In this document: positions 22,784 to 33,203 of the stretch, in pieces | Numbering within the stretch: position 1 is the stretch's first letter | Layout of the letters: the number at the start of each line of letters is the position of its first letter | DNA from: Coix lacryma-jobi var. lacryma-jobi | Lineage: Eukaryota; Streptophyta; Magnoliopsida; Poales; Poaceae | Direction of reading: 5' to 3' | Length of the DNA stretch: 64,000 nt | NCBI GenBank assembly: GCA_009763385.1 | Contig: CM019822.1 | Coordinates: 14,465,950-14,529,949, forward strand | The notes under the pieces: generated by a model | Seen by the model: only the letters and a program-made list of their open reading frames with translations | What the model was told of the DNA's origin: nothing | Database searches by the model: none | Position numbers and translations under genes: made by a program

Positions 22784-24459
22784 CTATTTAGGCTCGAGGC
22801 TGGCACTGATGGCCAGTGTCTTGCCGTCTGACGAGGTCGGGTCGACGGGTATCTGCTTGGTGTGCTCTGCCGGCTCGAAGGTGCCGGCGTGGCGCTTTGC
22901 TTCAGGGGCCTCGGTGGCTAGGGTAGCCAGGGCCTCGAGCGAGTCGACTTGGACGTTGGCCTCCCCACGCTCGACGCACTCCACGTCGCAGTGGTACGCG
23001 TGTTCGTAGGAGGTGTCGACGGTGATGACCCCTTTCAGCCCCGGCATCTTGAGCTTCAAGTATGTGTAGTTGGGGACCGCCATGAACTTGGCGTAGCCAG
23101 GCCTGCCGATGATGGCGTGGTAGGTCCCTTGGAACCCAACCACCTCGAAGGTGAGCGTCTCCCGGCGGAAGTTGGCCGGCGTGCCAAAGCAAACAGGTAG
23201 GTCGATGTGCCCGAGGGGTGGGCCTTCTTCCCTGGTACGACTCCGTGGAACCCCCCGACGCTGGGTCAGAGTTGGTCCCTCGAGATCCACAGGAGGTCGA
23301 GGGTCTCAAGGTATATGATGTTGAGGCTCGAGCCCCCATCCATCAACACCTTGGAGAACCGTACGTCGACGATGACGGGGTCGACGACGAGGGGGTACGC
23401 CCCCGGATTTACGACATGGTCTGGATGGTCGTCACGGTCGAACGTGATCGACGCATCAGACCAGTCAAGATACCGGGGGGCGTCGTGGCAGAGTGCAAAG
23501 ACCTCCCGACGCTCCTTCTTTCTCTCTCGAGCTGAGAGCCTGACGGTTGGGCCCCCGTAGATCATGAAGCAGTCGCACACCGGGGGGAAGTTGTCGTCCG
23601 CGTCCTCGTCGTCGCGTCGATTGTTGTCCTTGCCCTTAGGCGCGTCTTCCTTCTTGTCGCCGAGCTTGGAGTAGAAGCCCTTCATCATTCGGCAGTCCTT
23701 CAACTTGTGATTCGTGGGACCCTTGTGATAAGGGCAGGGGTCCTCGAGCATTTTGTCGAAGACAGACCCGTCAGGGGGGCCTCGAGGCTTCTTATGCTCG
23801 AGGGCGCAAACGGGCACTTCTTCATCGTCGTCGTCATTGGCGTTGCGCTTCGCCTTCTGACCTTTGCCTTTGTTCTTCTTCTTTTTGTTGTTGTTATTGC
23901 GGTTCTTGACGTTGTTGCCCTTGCTCGAGCCCTCCGTCGTGGCCACCGCCTTGCCTTTGTCCGTGGAGCGGCCAAAGAAGGCCCCCACTGCCTCGTCGCC
24001 TGAGGCAAAGCTGGTGACACGATCCATCAGATCCTCGACCGTCCTGGGACGGTAGCGCCCTAGCTCATGGACTAGCTCTTGGCATGTCGTGCCCGCGAGG
24101 AACGCTGAGATGACATCCTCATCAGGCACGTGGGGGAGCTCGAGGCGCTGCTTCGAGAATCGCCGAGCGAAGTCGCGGAGGGGCTCGTCCGCTGTCTGCC
24201 TGCAACGTCGTAGATCCCAGGGGTTGCCTGGGTGCACGCAAGTCCCCTTGAAATTCCCATCGAAGACCCTGACTAGGTCGACCCAGTCGTGGATCTGATC
24301 CGGCGGGAGCCTCTCGAGCCACCGACGGGCGGTGTCCGAGAGGTAGAGTGGGAGCTGGCGTATGATCACGCGGTTGTCGCTCTTCGCCCCGCCCAGTTGG
24401 CAGCCCAGGCGGAAGTCGGAGAGCCAAAGCTTGGGCTCGACCTCCCCGTCATACTTCAC
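22784..24459 (-). pseudogene. G2 gag central domain, zinc-knuckle-like motif and protease
   Basis: The long frame 24459-23266 joins the retrotransposon gag domain (MKYDGEVEPKLWL, YLSDTARRWLERLP, DFARRFSKQRLELP) to a lysine/asparagine-rich linker, a degenerate zinc-knuckle CPYHKGPTNHKLKDC, and the aspartic protease with DGGSS in place of DTG/DSG. A frameshift near 23270-23290 separates the last third (23290-22784), which contains RETLTFEVVGFQGTYHAIIGRP, the expected second protease motif. Gag and protease are thus one frame in this family. The reading ends at the TAG at 22784-22786. Confidence 0.9.
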
Positions 24460-26070
24460 GATGTTGGTCGGTGGTCGAAAGCGGTCGGGGAGGGTTGAGC
24501 TGCGGATGGCCCGGCTGAAGACCCTGGGCCCGGGGGCTCGAGGGCTTGCTGGTCCTCGTCACTGTCGTAGCGCCCCCCTCGATGGGCACTATAGCCACAC
24601 TCCTCGGCCCCTTTGTCCTTGCGCCGGTGGTTGATGTTGTTGCGGGCGTCATTGGGGTCTCGAGGTGGCCGGTTGTCGACGATCCGCTACTGGACTGGCC
24701 TGGCTCGAGAGGCGTTCGGCTTGTGGACGGATGTCTCATGCTCGTTGCGGGGCGTGTCTGCTGGCTTCCCCGAGGCCGCTCCGCACCGGCGCGAGGCTGA
24801 GCTCTCGGCCTGCTGCAGAGCGGCTGTCTCGAGGAGGTTCTTCATTTCCCCGAGCATGCGCCTGGCGTCAGGGTTGGAGACGACAGGTAGATCGCGGAGC
24901 AGCATCGCGGCCGCCACCACGTTCTGCCCGGCTTACGGGAAGCGCACCTCGGAGCGTGCTGGTGCCCCATCCTGGAGGATCTGCCGGTGGACCTCTCGAG
25001 CGCGGCCACGAGCGCCGGTGCCTCGAGGCTGGGCTTGTTCCTGCACAAGAGTTTGCTCGAGCTGCAGCAGGCGTTGTCGGTCCTCCTCAGCCTTGGTGAT
25101 CGCCTCCCGCAGCTGCGCGAGCTGCGCCGCCCGGTCGTCGTTGTGCTGAGGTGGTGCATCCAGTGCCGGGGTTCGTTCCTCCCCTGAACGTGTGGTCCGC
25201 CCGCCGCAGCCACGTCGTTGGGCTCTTCGAGGTTGAGCGCTGGCCTGGCGTCGTCGTCGTCGTCGTCCTCGGCATCGCCCACGACCCCCTCGAGCTGGAA
25301 GCACTCCCTGGTGGGATCCCAAAGGTTAGGTTCGTGGTAGTCGTACTCGTCGGAGTCGGAGCTGTTGATGTCACGCCGCCCTGGCTCGTGCTGGGACTGC
25401 AGCTCGCGGTACCATTCTCCGATGGTGGCTCGCCGGGGTGGCTCGACGACTCGTGAGAAGCCGCGGTCGACGTGCGCGGGGTAGACGATCTCCAGGTCGG
25501 TGGTGGCTTGTAGGATCATGCCTGGACGTTCCTCCCGCTCTGCCGCCGCCCGGTCCTGACGGCGCTCGTCGAGGTGGTGGGCGTAGACAACTGCGGAGTT
25601 GTTGAGGCCGAACGGGGGCCACTGGCGTCGAGCGCGGTACACCCCGTGCGGGAGGAACCAGGTGGTGTCGACGGAGCACGGCTCGGGGGCCTCTGGCCAG
25701 GCTCCCGGTCCGTGCGCATGACGAATGCGAACTCGCTGGGAGAGTGCGCGCGCGCTCTAGAAGTCTCCGGCCGCGCGCCGGGCAGGTTTCTCCTCGGGGA
25801 CTCTGTGCCAGCCGCGGGGAAGTGGGTGTACGCTGTGGGCACCGCCTGTGCCTGGCGACGATGGTGGCGACGGCACCGCTCACGAGGTGGCGACGCGTGG
25901 TGGTGCGGGCGACGTGCCACGCCCCCCGCGCGGGGTGGCGTGACACGCCCTCCGCTCGGGCTCTCCGTGGAGAGCAGGGTCAGCTCGTTGCCGCTGCCGG
26001 TGGCCAGGAACTCGAGGCTCCCGAACCAAATGACGGCACCAGCAGAGAACGAAGGAGTGGAAGAAGCCAT
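24460..26070 (-). pseudogene. G2 gag N-terminal region, frameshifted
   Basis: Start chosen at the ATG 26068-26070 (MASSTPSFSAGAV), the first ATG after the PBS that is conserved in G1. The region is arginine- and proline-rich with an acidic stretch (DDDDDD, about 25250). Compared with G1, one base is lost near 25665 and one near 25168, and a TAA stands at about 24932. It would form the N-terminal part of the particle protein. Confidence 0.8.
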
Positions 26071-26108
26071 CCAGAAAACAACGAGAAATCGACTCCGACA
26101 CGCGAAGA

Positions 26109-26126
26109 CCCCTACCTGGCGCGCCA
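26109..26126 (-). other. G2 primer-binding site (tRNA-Arg type)
   Basis: On the minus strand TGGCGCGCCAGGTAGGGG begins 2 nt inside the LTR end. As I recall, it is complementary to the 3' end of plant tRNA-Arg(CCT). G1 has the same site with one G-to-A change. Confidence 0.85.
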
Positions 26127-26128
26127 AC

Positions 26129-27286
26129 TGTCGGTGTTTCGACCCCGGGGGTATGACACCAACTAGTAATATGATCGTGTGCTCCCTTCCTGGATGGTGA
26201 TGCAAGATGACACAAGGGTTTATCCTGGTTCGGGCAAAGAAGGCCCTACGTCCAGCGGGGGGAGGAGGTTCTTGTATTACTTGCACCTAAGTGCTTGTAC
26301 AGGGGCAATACAAGCTCAACGAGCGTGGACGAGAGTCTGGACTCGTGTGTGTGTCGTGTGGACTCGTGTGCGTGAATGGCCCTGGTGTCCTCTTTTATAG
26401 AACAAGACACACAGGAGTGACATGTACAACGCCCAATACGGCGAAGGGTTGGAATTCTGTCTTGTCGAGGTCACTGGAGCCGGCGTGGGGGTTGCTGTTG
26501 AGGCGTCCTTGAAGCGTGGCTTCCATCTCGGGCGCGGACGTGGAGGCGTGGCGACATGGAGGCCGTGCAGCGCCCATTCCGGCACGTACAGGACGTGGCA
26601 GGGTCCCTCCGGGTCTTGGGGTACCTGTCCTCCAATAGCATGAAAGCAGTCAGGGCTCGAGGGGCGCAGGGCCGGCCTCGAGGTGGCGCCTACGGGGGGC
26701 TCGAGCCCCCACAGGTATGGGCAAGTCCCGGAAAACCGGCCGTACAGCGGGAATCCAGGTCTCGAGATGTGGCTCGAGTGTGCTACAGTGCAGGGTATGG
26801 CCTAACAGTGCTGTACTTGTGCCTTTTTGCCCATGCTTGTGGTGAAAACGAGGTTTGACTCTGGCCCCGGTTCACTGTGGCATACGTCGTGTACCAGAGG
26901 ATGTGACCGGAGTAGGTGGACGCATTAAATGCGCAGTATGGGGCTGGTATCCGATGTCTGGCGTTGCTCGAGGGAGGTATGATGTGTCTCGAGGGATAGG
27001 TTACCGTGTTAGAGAGGCTCGAGGTCCCCACGTGGGGTCACGAGGAACGGTGTACGGCTGTAGTGGGCTCGAGGCCTATGTGCCGGGGCTTGAGAGGTAG
27101 GCTACCATGAGGCGGTCGGTAAGGCTTTGGCGGGCCCGGGCTTCCTGGCGGTGGGCCGGCGTGGTAGGCCTCGAGGGGTTAGTTTTTTAGGGGGTTAGAC
27201 TAGTTAGGTTTCTTATTAATTGGTGCTCTAGGTTTAACTTATTTGTTTTGCGTTGATTGGGGTACCCCTTTTGTGGTCCCCCGACA
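26129..27286 (-). repeat. G2 5' LTR
   Basis: 1158 bp. On the minus strand it runs from TGTCGGGGGACCACAAAAGG to GGTCGAAACACCGACA. A TATA box (TATAAAAG on the minus strand) lies at 26392-26399. CTCGAG motifs are dense. It is homologous to the G1 LTRs at 31964-33145 and 55881-57063. Confidence 0.93.
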
Positions 27287-27291
27287 GGAAT

Positions 27292-27941
27292 AAACTTGTA
27301 GTGTCAATGCAAAGTGCAAAGAGTGTAACCTCCTAAATGGGGTAAGTGGGCTGAAAATTTCAAAGACCACTTCTTCATCCTGGTCATACTTTATACCAAG
27401 GATGGTGGGAAACTTACTCAGGTGCAGCTTCGTGCAGAAATGTGGAAATTGAGGTGGTGGGCGCCAGGAAAAATTGGCGGGCGTCACCCCTTTATGGGTA
27501 ATTCCCACTCAAAGCCACTCCTTCTTTCATTTGTGCTCTCCTCATCACTCCTCACCAGAATTTTTGAGTGGAGAAGAGGCCAAAAGATGGAGTGAAGTTG
27601 AAGAGAGAGGAGGAGACATGGGAGTGAATGAGTGCATTGAAAAGAGCAAAGGCATGGGTCTCTCCTGGTGTTATTTGAGTCTATGAGCTAGGGATGATAG
27701 TCTAGTTGATTGACTAAGTGAAAAAGAGCCTATAGGGTGGCGGGCGCCAGCATGGGGTGGCGGGCGCCACCCCTAAGGCTGCCCTAAGCCCCCTAGGCTT
27801 CACCTAATCTCCCAACTAAGCATCTATTTTGTAGAAAATTAATTTGCTTAAGTAAAAACGAAAATTTAAATGGGCGATAAAGACTTACCTTAGCCTAACT
27901 TACCTTGGTTAGCCGCTTTGGATTCCCGATTAGTGTCGCCT
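27292..27941 (-). other. F tract downstream of protease, no gene recognised
   Basis: No conserved frame. Directly after the gag-protease stop, on the minus strand, AAGGTAAGT occurs twice 15 bp apart (27883-27905), resembling tandem splice donors. GGTGGCGGGCGCCACC-like palindromes stand at about 27735 and 27755. Confidence 0.6.
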
Positions 27942-29309
27942 TCACGGTGGTTGTGGCTGGATATTTCCTTCACTGGCTTTGTTTGGTGGAGTTTCGGCAC
28001 TGACGAACTTTGATGACGGGTGTTTTTCCGGTCGCAGTGTGAACTCGAATTTTTCCTCCTTTCCACTGATGTGGAGCTGAATTTCTCCAGCTCCTACATC
28101 AATAGTGGCTTTTGCAGTGCTCAGAAATGGCCGTCCCAAGATCAATGGTGTCCGGTGGTCAGGATTAATATCCAGAACCACAAAATCCACTGGAACAAAG
28201 AGATTTCGGATTTTCACCGGAATATTCTCTGCTATTCCCGCGGGATATCGGAGCGATTGATCGGCTAGTTGCAGACACATAGAAGTAGGGGACAAAGTAT
28301 GATGATTTAATTTATCATATATTACCTTAGGCATGACGCTGACGCTTGCTCCCAGATCACAGAGTGCATGCTTGAAGTGCTGCTCTACAATTGAACATGC
28401 GATCGTTGGGTTTCTTGGGTCCTTCTTCTTTTCTGGGAGTTGGTTTAAAATGACCGCACTGCAATCTTCGGTCAATTTAACCACATCCCTACTTGGAATT
28501 GGTTTCTTGTTATTGAGCATGTCTCTCAAATATTTTGCATAAGTTGGAACCTGCATAACGTCAATAAATAACACATGTATATATAATTTCTGAATTACCT
28601 CGACGAATTTCTTGAATTGGTCGTCTTCCGTCAGATTTCTGTTTCGATCTGGAAATGGTAATACATGTGTATCATAAAATTCATGAGGAGCAGTTCGTAC
28701 CTTGGATGAAGGTTCAGCTAGGGTCTCCTCTTCTTCGTCTTTTTCAACATTAACAATATTTTTCTTTGCAGCAGAATTAATACTAGGAACTAAATTAGAA
28801 TGAGGTGGATCACGAGTGGATTTACCACCTCTCGTGGTTACAACTTTTAATTCCTCATAGTATTTAATTTGAGATTTAATGTTATCTACTGTTTGCTCTA
28901 ATCTCTTATTAAAATTAATTTGTTCCTTAAATGCTTCAGAAAAATCATTCAGTTTAGCATAAATTCCTTCTAACATTTTATCATGTTCAATTAATTTATT
29001 ATTTATGCTATCATTAATTCTACCTTGATTAGAAACTAATTTTCCAATAGGAGAATTAAATACAGAGGTTTGAGGCATACCTTTATTATTCCATTGTTGG
29101 ATCATTGGAATTGGAGGTTCTCCGTAGCCACCATTATTAAGAAGGGATTTTGCATCCTCTTTATTAATTTCTTCTTGACCTTCACTTGACGAAGCGGCTC
29201 TTCGCTTGGCGAAGTACTCCATTGCACCACGATCTCTCTTCTCATTTATTCTTTACTCTAGCAATTTTACCAAAGTTTGCAGGGTAACAGAATCAACTTG
29301 CTTAATTTC
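27942..29309 (-). pseudogene. F gag C-terminal part and aspartic protease
   Basis: The open frame 29222-27942 (426 codons) includes a proline/glutamine-poor linker, the basic segment YEELKVVTTRGGKSTRDPP, then VPTYAKYLRDMLNNK typical of Athila, and the protease: CDLGASVSVMP (catalytic Asp in DLGA), LADQSLRYPAGI, and LILGRPFLST. The sequence upstream (29309-29223) is in the same frame but contains a TAA at about 29250, so the gene is broken there. The CACTA insertion falls directly upstream and separates it from the N-terminal gag part at 58004-58825. Confidence 0.87.
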
Positions 29310-29312
29310 AGA

Positions 29313-30544
29313 CACTACAAGAGAACACCCCCTATAGCTACGCTTTATTTACACGTTAGATACGTTTTATTTCGTTTTAACTGAAGTGTAGATACGTTTA
29401 ACTAAAACGCGTCTGGAGCGTCTCCACACGAACCGTGTCAGGATCTATAGATACGTTTTGTCAGATGTGTCTATCAGGCATGAGACGCTTTCTAGAGACG
29501 GTGTCAAACGTGTTTAGAAGATGTAAAACGCTTTCCAGGGACGGTATCAAGCGTGTCTGTCTTGTTATGATATTTTAAATTTCGCATCCAGTAATGTTGA
29601 TATGTTATTATGTTTCTTTTTTTGTTTTTATTACTATAGTAGTTATTCAGAAGTGCTTTTTTAACACAATGTTTTTATAAACATATAATCATATATACCT
29701 TGAACACCATATAGTACATAAAATGAAAAGTCACATGAAGTATATTCATTTAGTATTACAGAGAAAAAAACTAAATCAAGCATCCATATACACAATGTTG
29801 ATCCTACCCATATCCCCTTAATTCTTATACATTGAAATCTATTTAAAAAGTCCATGCAGAGTTCAATTCTCCATCTTTGCTTCTTCGTTCAGCAGATTTC
29901 CTTGAAATGCTTCCATGATTCTGCAGATAAAAAAATCAGTGGATATAAGATCAGAAAATACTCACACAAATTTGTATGATGAATTTACGGAAAAAATGTC
30001 TGAATTGGAGACTTATACTGAAATTTTGCTCTCCTTAGGAAGGATGAGCAACATTACAGATTTTAACAAATATCAGCTCATGTTGGATTGTTGCCACAGA
30101 TTTAACAAGCGTCTCAAGATATATCACAACATGTAATGCAGATATTTGCAGAAGAAATAAAACAGGCCCATGGCATAACTTGACTACTAGACTAAAGTTT
30201 AAAATAGCAATCTCATGCCATGAGCTTCATTCAGGGAGGTGAGTGCGGGCGAGCCTGACCTCTGGGCATCCTTGTTGGTGACTGTGCTGCTCCATCCTGA
30301 TGTGGGAGTTCATATATATGCCACTGGAGCTAGTCATCGTGCCTGCTTGCGCCCACAAGACATCTAATAAATAACCCTGTATTTTAAAATAGCAATCTTA
30401 TTTTGACACATACTAAACATGGATAGCAATCTGGAACAGTAGATCAAAGGTCGAAATTGTATCCATGCTGATCTGCAAAAATTAGTTGGGTATCCATACC
30501 TTACCTACCTTGCTCGACCATAACCGGAGCTCCGAATTCCATAA
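29313..30544. other. CACTA left arm: TIR, subterminal repeats, possible last exon
   Basis: GATACGTTT-type motifs recur at about 29368, 29395 and 29452, with AGACGCTTTC and AAACGCTTTCC variants at about 29483-29540. On the minus strand, TTATCTGCAG (about 29922) resembles a splice acceptor followed by a short open stretch of about 25 codons ending in TAG near 29845. The rest (29950-30540) shows nothing I recognise. Confidence 0.6.
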
Positions 30545-30611
30545 TGTCGGGGGACCGCAAAAGGGGTACCCCCAATCAACGCAAAACAAATAAGTTAAAC
30601 CTAGAGCACCA
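30545..30611 (+). repeat. G1 LTR-a remnant (first 67 bp only)
   Basis: TGTCGGGGGACCGCAAAAGG to CTAGAGCACC, the same as the start of LTR-b and LTR-c apart from one base. Homology stops at 30611 and passes directly to antisense-gene sequence, with a shared CA at the junction. Confidence 0.92.
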
Positions 30612-31963
30612 CCGCGGCGTAGATGGCGGCGTGCGAGATCGAGTTGGGGGAGAAGTGCTGCAACTCCACCTCGAAGTGGTGAGCCAGCCCCCGCATAAAG
30701 CGGCTCGGCGGAACGCCAAGCCCCATGCGGTGGTAGCGCGTGAAGCTCACCACATACCCCTCCGGTGGGTGCGGCACCTGGTGGTCCGCCGACGGGAGAA
30801 CCCACCACGCGGGCCCCTCCTGCGGGTTGGGGCGGAGAAGCCCCTGGTCCACCAGCGACTCCAGCTCGCGCTGCGACGTCTTCGTCGGGCGCCAGTCTTC
30901 GGGCGGCAGCACCTGGGTCTGGGCGGCCATGGCGGCGACGGCGCGGATCTGAGCGGCGGACGGACGGCCGGGAAGGTTACCAATCGCTAGCTTGGGGAGA
31001 AGGTGTGTGGGAGCTGCGGCGGCTGTGAAGGCAAAGGCAAAGTAAAGGGTCCCTCACCCCCCACTCGATGTTTATAAAAGAAAACCCCAACGGGCAGGGT
31101 CTCCCATGGTCGGGGAAAGGTAACCGCACACATTTAATGCGCCCACCTAACCACGTCTCGAGCCGGTTAACAGGTACACGCGGCAACTCCCCATTCGCTC
31201 CGCTACCAGGGCCGCCACGACCGCCGCTCTGACTTCATGTCCGTCGCCCTGGCGCCACGATCTCCGCTCCCCGACGGTTTCCGCCTAAAAAGGCGCGCCC
31301 AACGGGCAGAAGGATTCCAAATGACGGAGGCTTCTTCAAGAAGGTAAAAACGGGCCTCGGCCCTTCCAAGTCTCGAGACAGCGAAGGCTGGCCCTCAAAG
31401 AGGGTTCGACAGCCGGCATCGAGCACCCGAGTCAGGGACACCAAGGGGCGCCACCCGCAGCATCGCTCGAGGGCCAAGCCCTCGAGGCCCCTCACGTGTA
31501 TCCAAGGCAGGACGCACGACATGAGTGAGATCCCCTCGGAGGGAGGCATCGAGCCACCAGGTCCTATCGAATGGACCCGACATTCCTGCAGACCGAGCGC
31601 CCATGCTTTATAAGATCGCCTCCGGGCTTCAGTCGACCCTATCGAACGGGGCATGAGGTCTCACTTGGATTCCCCCATTACCAGCTCACCGGGAACCTCG
31701 ATACTCGCCCGCTCGTGGTAGTACGAGGCATCCCCCATCGCATCCGATCGAAAGGACTCATGGGAAGACAAGCCAGGGCAACCGGCGTGCCAGACAGCTC
31801 GAAGAGCCGGCCGGTCGGTTCAGCCTGGCACCCATGGACGAAAGAGGGTCGAAGAACTTGGGGGCTCGACACTCCCGAACCTAAAAAAACGTAACTAACA
31901 CTCACACTCGTAAGAAAGCCCACGAGGGAGTCCTAACCACTCCCCCGTGACCTCGGGGGCTAC
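30608..31963 (+). repeat. G1 duplicated 3' internal region including a truncated antisense-gene exon
   Basis: Homologous to about 54524-55880. On the minus strand it carries the start of the antisense gene (codons from MAAQTQVLPPEDW at 30930 to the junction near 30610), where GLAHHFEVELQHF is in frame with the N-terminal part. Copy 2 lost one C here (at about 54603) and is frameshifted. The TATA-like TTTATAAAAG is at 31071-31080. It ends with the PPT CTCGGGGGCTAC before LTR-b. Confidence 0.88.
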
Positions 31964-33145
31964 TGTCGGGGGACCACAAAAGGGGTACCCCCAATCAACG
32001 CAAAACAAATAAGTTAAACCTAGAGCACCAATTAATAAGAGACCTAACTAGTCTAACCCCCTGAAAACCAACCCCTCGAGGCCTACAACGCCGGCGCACC
32101 GCCAGGAAGCCCGGGCCCGCCAAAGCCTTTCCGACCGCCTCATGGTAGCCTACCTCTCGAGTCCCGGCACGAAGGCCTCGAGCCCACTACAGCCGTACAC
32201 CACTCCTCGAGACCCCACGTGGGGACCTCGAGCCTCTCTAACACGGTAACCTATCCCTCAAGACACATCACACCTCCCTCGAGCAGCGCCAGATATCGGA
32301 TACCAGCCCCATACTGTGCAGTTAATGCGTCCACCTACTCCGGTCACATCCTCTAGTACACAACGTGTGCCACAGTGAACCGGAGCCAGAGTCAAACCTC
32401 CTTTTTTCACCGCAAGCATGGGCAAAAAGGCACAAGTACAACACTGTTACGCCATGCCCCGCACTATAGCACACTCGAGCCACATCTCGAGACCCGGATT
32501 CCCACTGCTCGGCTGGGTTTTCCAGGACTTGCCCATACCTGCGGGGGCTCGAGCCCCCCATAGGCGCCACCTCGAGGCCAGCCCTGCGCCCCTCGAGCCA
32601 TGACTGCTTTCATGCTATTGGAGGACAGGTACCCCAAGACCCGGAGGGACCCTGCCATGTCATGTACGTGTCGGAATGGGCGCTGTACGGCCTCCACGTC
32701 GCCATGCCTCCACATCCGCGTCCGGGATGGAAGCCACGCTTCAAGGACGCCTCAACAGCAACCCCCACGCCGGCTCCAGTGACTTTGACAAGACAGAATA
32801 CCAACCCTTCGCCGTATTGGGCGTAGTACATGTCACCCCTGTGTAACCCTGCCACCTCTTGTTTTATAAAAGAGAACGCCAGGGCCCTTCTCGCGGACGG
32901 GTCGACACGGGTCCGCACAACACACACACGAGTCCAGACTCTCGCCCACGCTCATTGAGCGTGTATTGCCCCTATACAAGCACTTAGGTGCAAGTAATAC
33001 AAGAACCTCCTCCCCCCGCTGGACGTAGGGCCTTCTTTGCCCGAACCAGGATAAATCTTTGTGTCATCTTGCATCACCTTCCAGGAAGAGAGCACGCGAT
33101 CATATTACTAGTTGGTGTCATACCCCCGGGGTCAAAACACCGACA
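31964..33145 (+). repeat. G1 LTR-b (acts as 5' LTR of the complete unit)
   Basis: 1182 bp, TGTCGGGGGACCAC to TCAAAACACCGACA, about 2% different from LTR-c by eye. TATAAAAG at 32865-32872. It contains eleven CTCGAG hexamers, for example at 32075, 32156, 32177, 32206, 32227 and 32278. Confidence 0.94.
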
Positions 33146-33147
33146 GT

Positions 33148-33165
33148 TGGCACGCCAGGTAGGGG
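33148..33165 (+). other. G1 primer-binding site (tRNA-Arg type)
   Basis: TGGCACGCCAGGTAGGGG, 2 nt after LTR-b. One G-to-A change compared with the G2 site TGGCGCGCCAGG. Confidence 0.85.
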
Positions 33166-33203
33166 AATTCACGTGTCAGAGTCGATTTCTCGTTGTTTTC
33201 TGG

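Larger units (their letters stand above)
16633..27286 (-). mobile_element. G2: Tat-lineage Ty3/gypsy element, minus strand, cut on the left by the copia insertion
   Basis: Read on the minus strand: 5' LTR (27286-26129), tRNA-Arg-type PBS, gag-protease, RT-RNase H, a second RNase H fused to integrase, then a convergent antisense gene on the plus strand that is interrupted by solo LTR S and then by the copia element. The 3' LTR is outside the window. The right flank GGAAT (27287-27291) should be its TSD. Two RNase H domains and an antisense gene past integrase are traits of the Tat lineage. The same family provides G1. All genes are broken. Confidence 0.9.

Noticed and set aside
24933..26200. 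Long plus-strand frames opposite G2 gag (for example 25574-26200)
   Set aside because: They mirror the GC-rich gag coding sequence, are not kept open at the same place in G1 and have no motif.
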